Source of the DNA: Zygnema cylindricum
Lineage: Eukaryota; Streptophyta; Zygnematophyceae; Zygnematales; Zygnemataceae
Direction: 5' to 3'
Assembly (NCBI GenBank): GCA_037447655.1
Contig: JBBHKE010000044.1
Coordinates: 186,001 to 250,000 of the forward strand
Length of the DNA stretch: 64,000 bases
The notes beneath the pieces are model-generated. The model saw nothing but the letters and a program-made list of their open reading frames with translations. It did not search any database and was not told where the DNA came from. The position numbers and the translations under genes are program-made. This document shows positions 61,971 to 64,000 of the stretch, one piece after another; the first letter of the stretch is position 1, and each line of letters begins with the position of its first letter.

Positions 61971-62981
61971 TCGTGAGATTGCTAAGAGTTTTAGTTACCA
62001 AGGTGGGTTATTCACAGATTTTGAAGGGTTTTGTAGGGCTTTTAAATCATTGTATTCTGTGCCATTCCTAAATGCGTTGCAAGTTGAAGTCAAAATGAAA
62101 ATATGAACAGACACAAGTTGAATAATAGGAAATTTGCTATTCACTGATTTAAAAAAGAACAAATATGGTGTTTGATACGGTTGTGTTATCAAGCCAGAAA
62201 GGCAGAATTGTTCACAACAACACCTATTGTCCAAATTTTAATGTCGATAGAAAAAGGGTAGAAAAAACGTACAAAAGATGACCTCCGAAAAGAAACGAAG
62301 AAATCCACAAGTGTGTTGGGTTTCCTTTCAAGGCTATTAACACCCCATACCACACGTACATAAATGTCACACCCTGTATGACGATATTTACCCCAGAATT
62401 AGGTTGCTTCACATGAGAAGCTTACAATTTTACATTAGCACCGCCAAAAGTTAGTTCTTCCAATCAAACATGCAAAGCTCCACAAACACCCTGATTGTAC
62501 ACGAAGTTGGAGGGTCTACACCGACAAAATATACAACTGCTCCACTTCCCCCGGCGACTCAAAAGTGTGTTTTGGATTTTTTTGAATGTTATAAAAAGGG
62601 AAGTGTACGTCCTACCTTTGACTCAATTTATAGAATTTCCCCATCAACACCTATATAGCATGATTCGATGAGAAATGTGGCGAGTTAAGAATATGAAGTG
62701 GAATAGGTTGTTGGAATGTGACAACAAAATAATTCGTCTGCGAAAGATAAGGGAAGTGATTAGGAAAAGGAGGACGTGACGTGACACAGTGATGGGAAAA
62801 TTCAATCATAACGAGTCGCACGTCAGTAAGAAGCGCTAGCCATGGCTGACAAACGCACTAAAATAGTACGCACTAAAATAGTTGAACAGAGAAAATGAAC
62901 GTGTATACGGGATTTTCAGCTGTGGACCTTTGGCAAACAGGGAAAACTACGACTGGTCATCAGCGATCAAGATCCGTACAG
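61971..62981. other. No gene recognised
   Basis: Short open frames on both strands, none with a recognised domain. Confidence 0.3.
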
Positions 62982-63202
62982 TACACCGTGTATCGCTATT
63001 AGTGTTAACAATTTTTCGCCGCTTAAAACATCTTTTCTCCGTACACACTTGTCGGATTTTCAAATTTGAGACCGCCAATTGGAAGTTGAGAATCTTATCT
63101 TTCAATCACAACCGTCAGATCCACAATCCGACATGTGTGTACGGATAAAGTATGTTTTAAGTGGCTAAAATAACATTAACACTAATAGCGATACACGGTG
63201 TA
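62982..63202. mobile_element. Foldback MITE, 221 bp, TACACCG family
   Basis: TACACCGTGTATCGCTATTA at the left and TAATAGCGATACACGGTGTA at the right, a perfect 20-bp inverted repeat. Imperfect pairing continues for about 75 bp per arm (CTTAAAACATCTTTTCTCCG against CGGATAAAGTATGTTTTAAG). A partial copy lies at about 19790-19992. Confidence 0.9.
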
Positions 63203-64000
63203 GTGGTCTTGTTTGAAATTAGTGTTGACTACTAATGTAGCTGTATTGCAGAAGTAGTCAATGCAGGCTTTTAAGTGACACTTGCCACAATATCAGAAAA
63301 TATTTGTACACAGAATCGCTTTTAATTAAGTTCAAGCCTTTTGGAGGGCAACTGTCGGTTTACAAATCTTGGTGCCATGCTATTTTTGTCTCTATCTATT
63401 TTTTATTCCAATTCCGTTTCTCTATCGCAGACTTTGTATCTTGCATGCTTTGATTCGTACGAGTGCAAATGAAAGCGTTCATAAGTAGAAGAAGGTCCAT
63501 AGGAAAGATTGGTAAAAAGCGTTCATGTTTTTCCAAATTGGCGGCTAATGTGAGAGAAATGTCACTTATGATGCCACCTTTCATTAGGAGCAAGTCATAC
63601 CTGATTTTTGCTGACAAAGAAACGTGAAAATTCAAGTCAACCAGTGAAGAAAGTCTCGCATTCTTGACATACCATGTGTTGCAGTCAAATCGGTGTGTGA
63701 CAAATTTATGTTCACATAATCTTGTAAACTAGTGACTAAGAGCTACACCATTTGCGAAAAATCCTCAAAGATAATGTGGCAATATAGGTTATAGAGTTAA
63801 CCTATTTGTACGTTTTAGGTAAACTCTACTATTTAAACCCCTAACTTTGTAATTACGTAAATGATGAAGTGGGAGAGAGTGAGAGAGGGGGAGAGGGAGA
63901 AACTGCAAATGTAAAAATGTGGCTCGTGGTGATACACATCGAAAAGGAAATATTGTAACTCAACACGTCTGTCAAATGTAGCATTGACATTGGAGGCAGG
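63203..64000. other. No gene recognised
   Basis: Unassigned sequence to the window end, with a short GAGAGA tract at 63872-63900. Confidence 0.3.

Overview
This is a repeat-rich nuclear window from a eukaryote. It has a spliced gene with GT-AG introns, Ty1/copia and Ty3/gypsy LTR retroelements, a PIF/Harbinger transposase relic, terminal-inverted-repeat (TIR) elements, minisatellites and very long homopolymers. I cannot name the species. The clearest host gene is for intracellular vitamin B12 handling, which points to a B12-using lineage (animals, amoebae and many algae and other protists, rather than land plants or fungi).

Region 1-9.1 kb (minus strand) holds one long intron-rich gene running right to left and leaving the window at its 3' end. 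By eye I could join nine exons in frame. They spell an ABC transporter half-molecule that follows ABCD4, the lysosomal cobalamin exporter (human cblJ locus). The order is TM helices, the IDNPDQRI motif, the SDVAGYT motif, Walker A, the Q-loop, the LSPGE signature and Walker B. The large 1,967-nt exon that joins the membrane domain to Walker A also encodes, in the same open frame, a domain resembling MMADHC (human cblD), the cytosolic B12 trafficking protein. ABCD4 and MMADHC are separate proteins of consecutive steps in human B12 trafficking, so this looks like a natural fusion of pathway neighbours. Several exons of the gene (TM exon, Q-loop exon, signature exon) are preceded by decayed partial copies of their own acceptor and 5' part.

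Region 9.1-27 kb has no convincing intact gene. It holds GTAC-rich repeat DNA, a 221-bp direct repeat around a palindrome and a G-run, a PIF/Harbinger transposase relic (13.1-14.3 kb), a 74-bp minisatellite (15.3-16.2 kb), a TIR element (16.6-17.1 kb) and a cluster of non-autonomous elements with TACACCG...CGGTGTA ends.

Region 27-64 kb is mostly retroelement. It contains a Ty3/gypsy pol fragment with one LTR (27.1-30.0 kb, minus) and a pair of 737-bp LTRs with matching outer GGATC flanks enclosing a two-exon S41-type peptidase gene (31.1-38.1 kb, minus). It continues with a gag-protease relic (38.6-42.0 kb, plus), a decayed Ty1/copia element (42.0-47.8 kb, minus) and a related gag-protease fragment (50.6-52.9 kb, minus). 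Last come two copia elements in tandem sharing a central LTR (52.9-61.7 kb, plus). All retroelement reading frames are broken. Coordinates and alignments were worked out by eye; family assignments rest on recognised motifs and on remembered human ABCD4 and MMADHC sequences.
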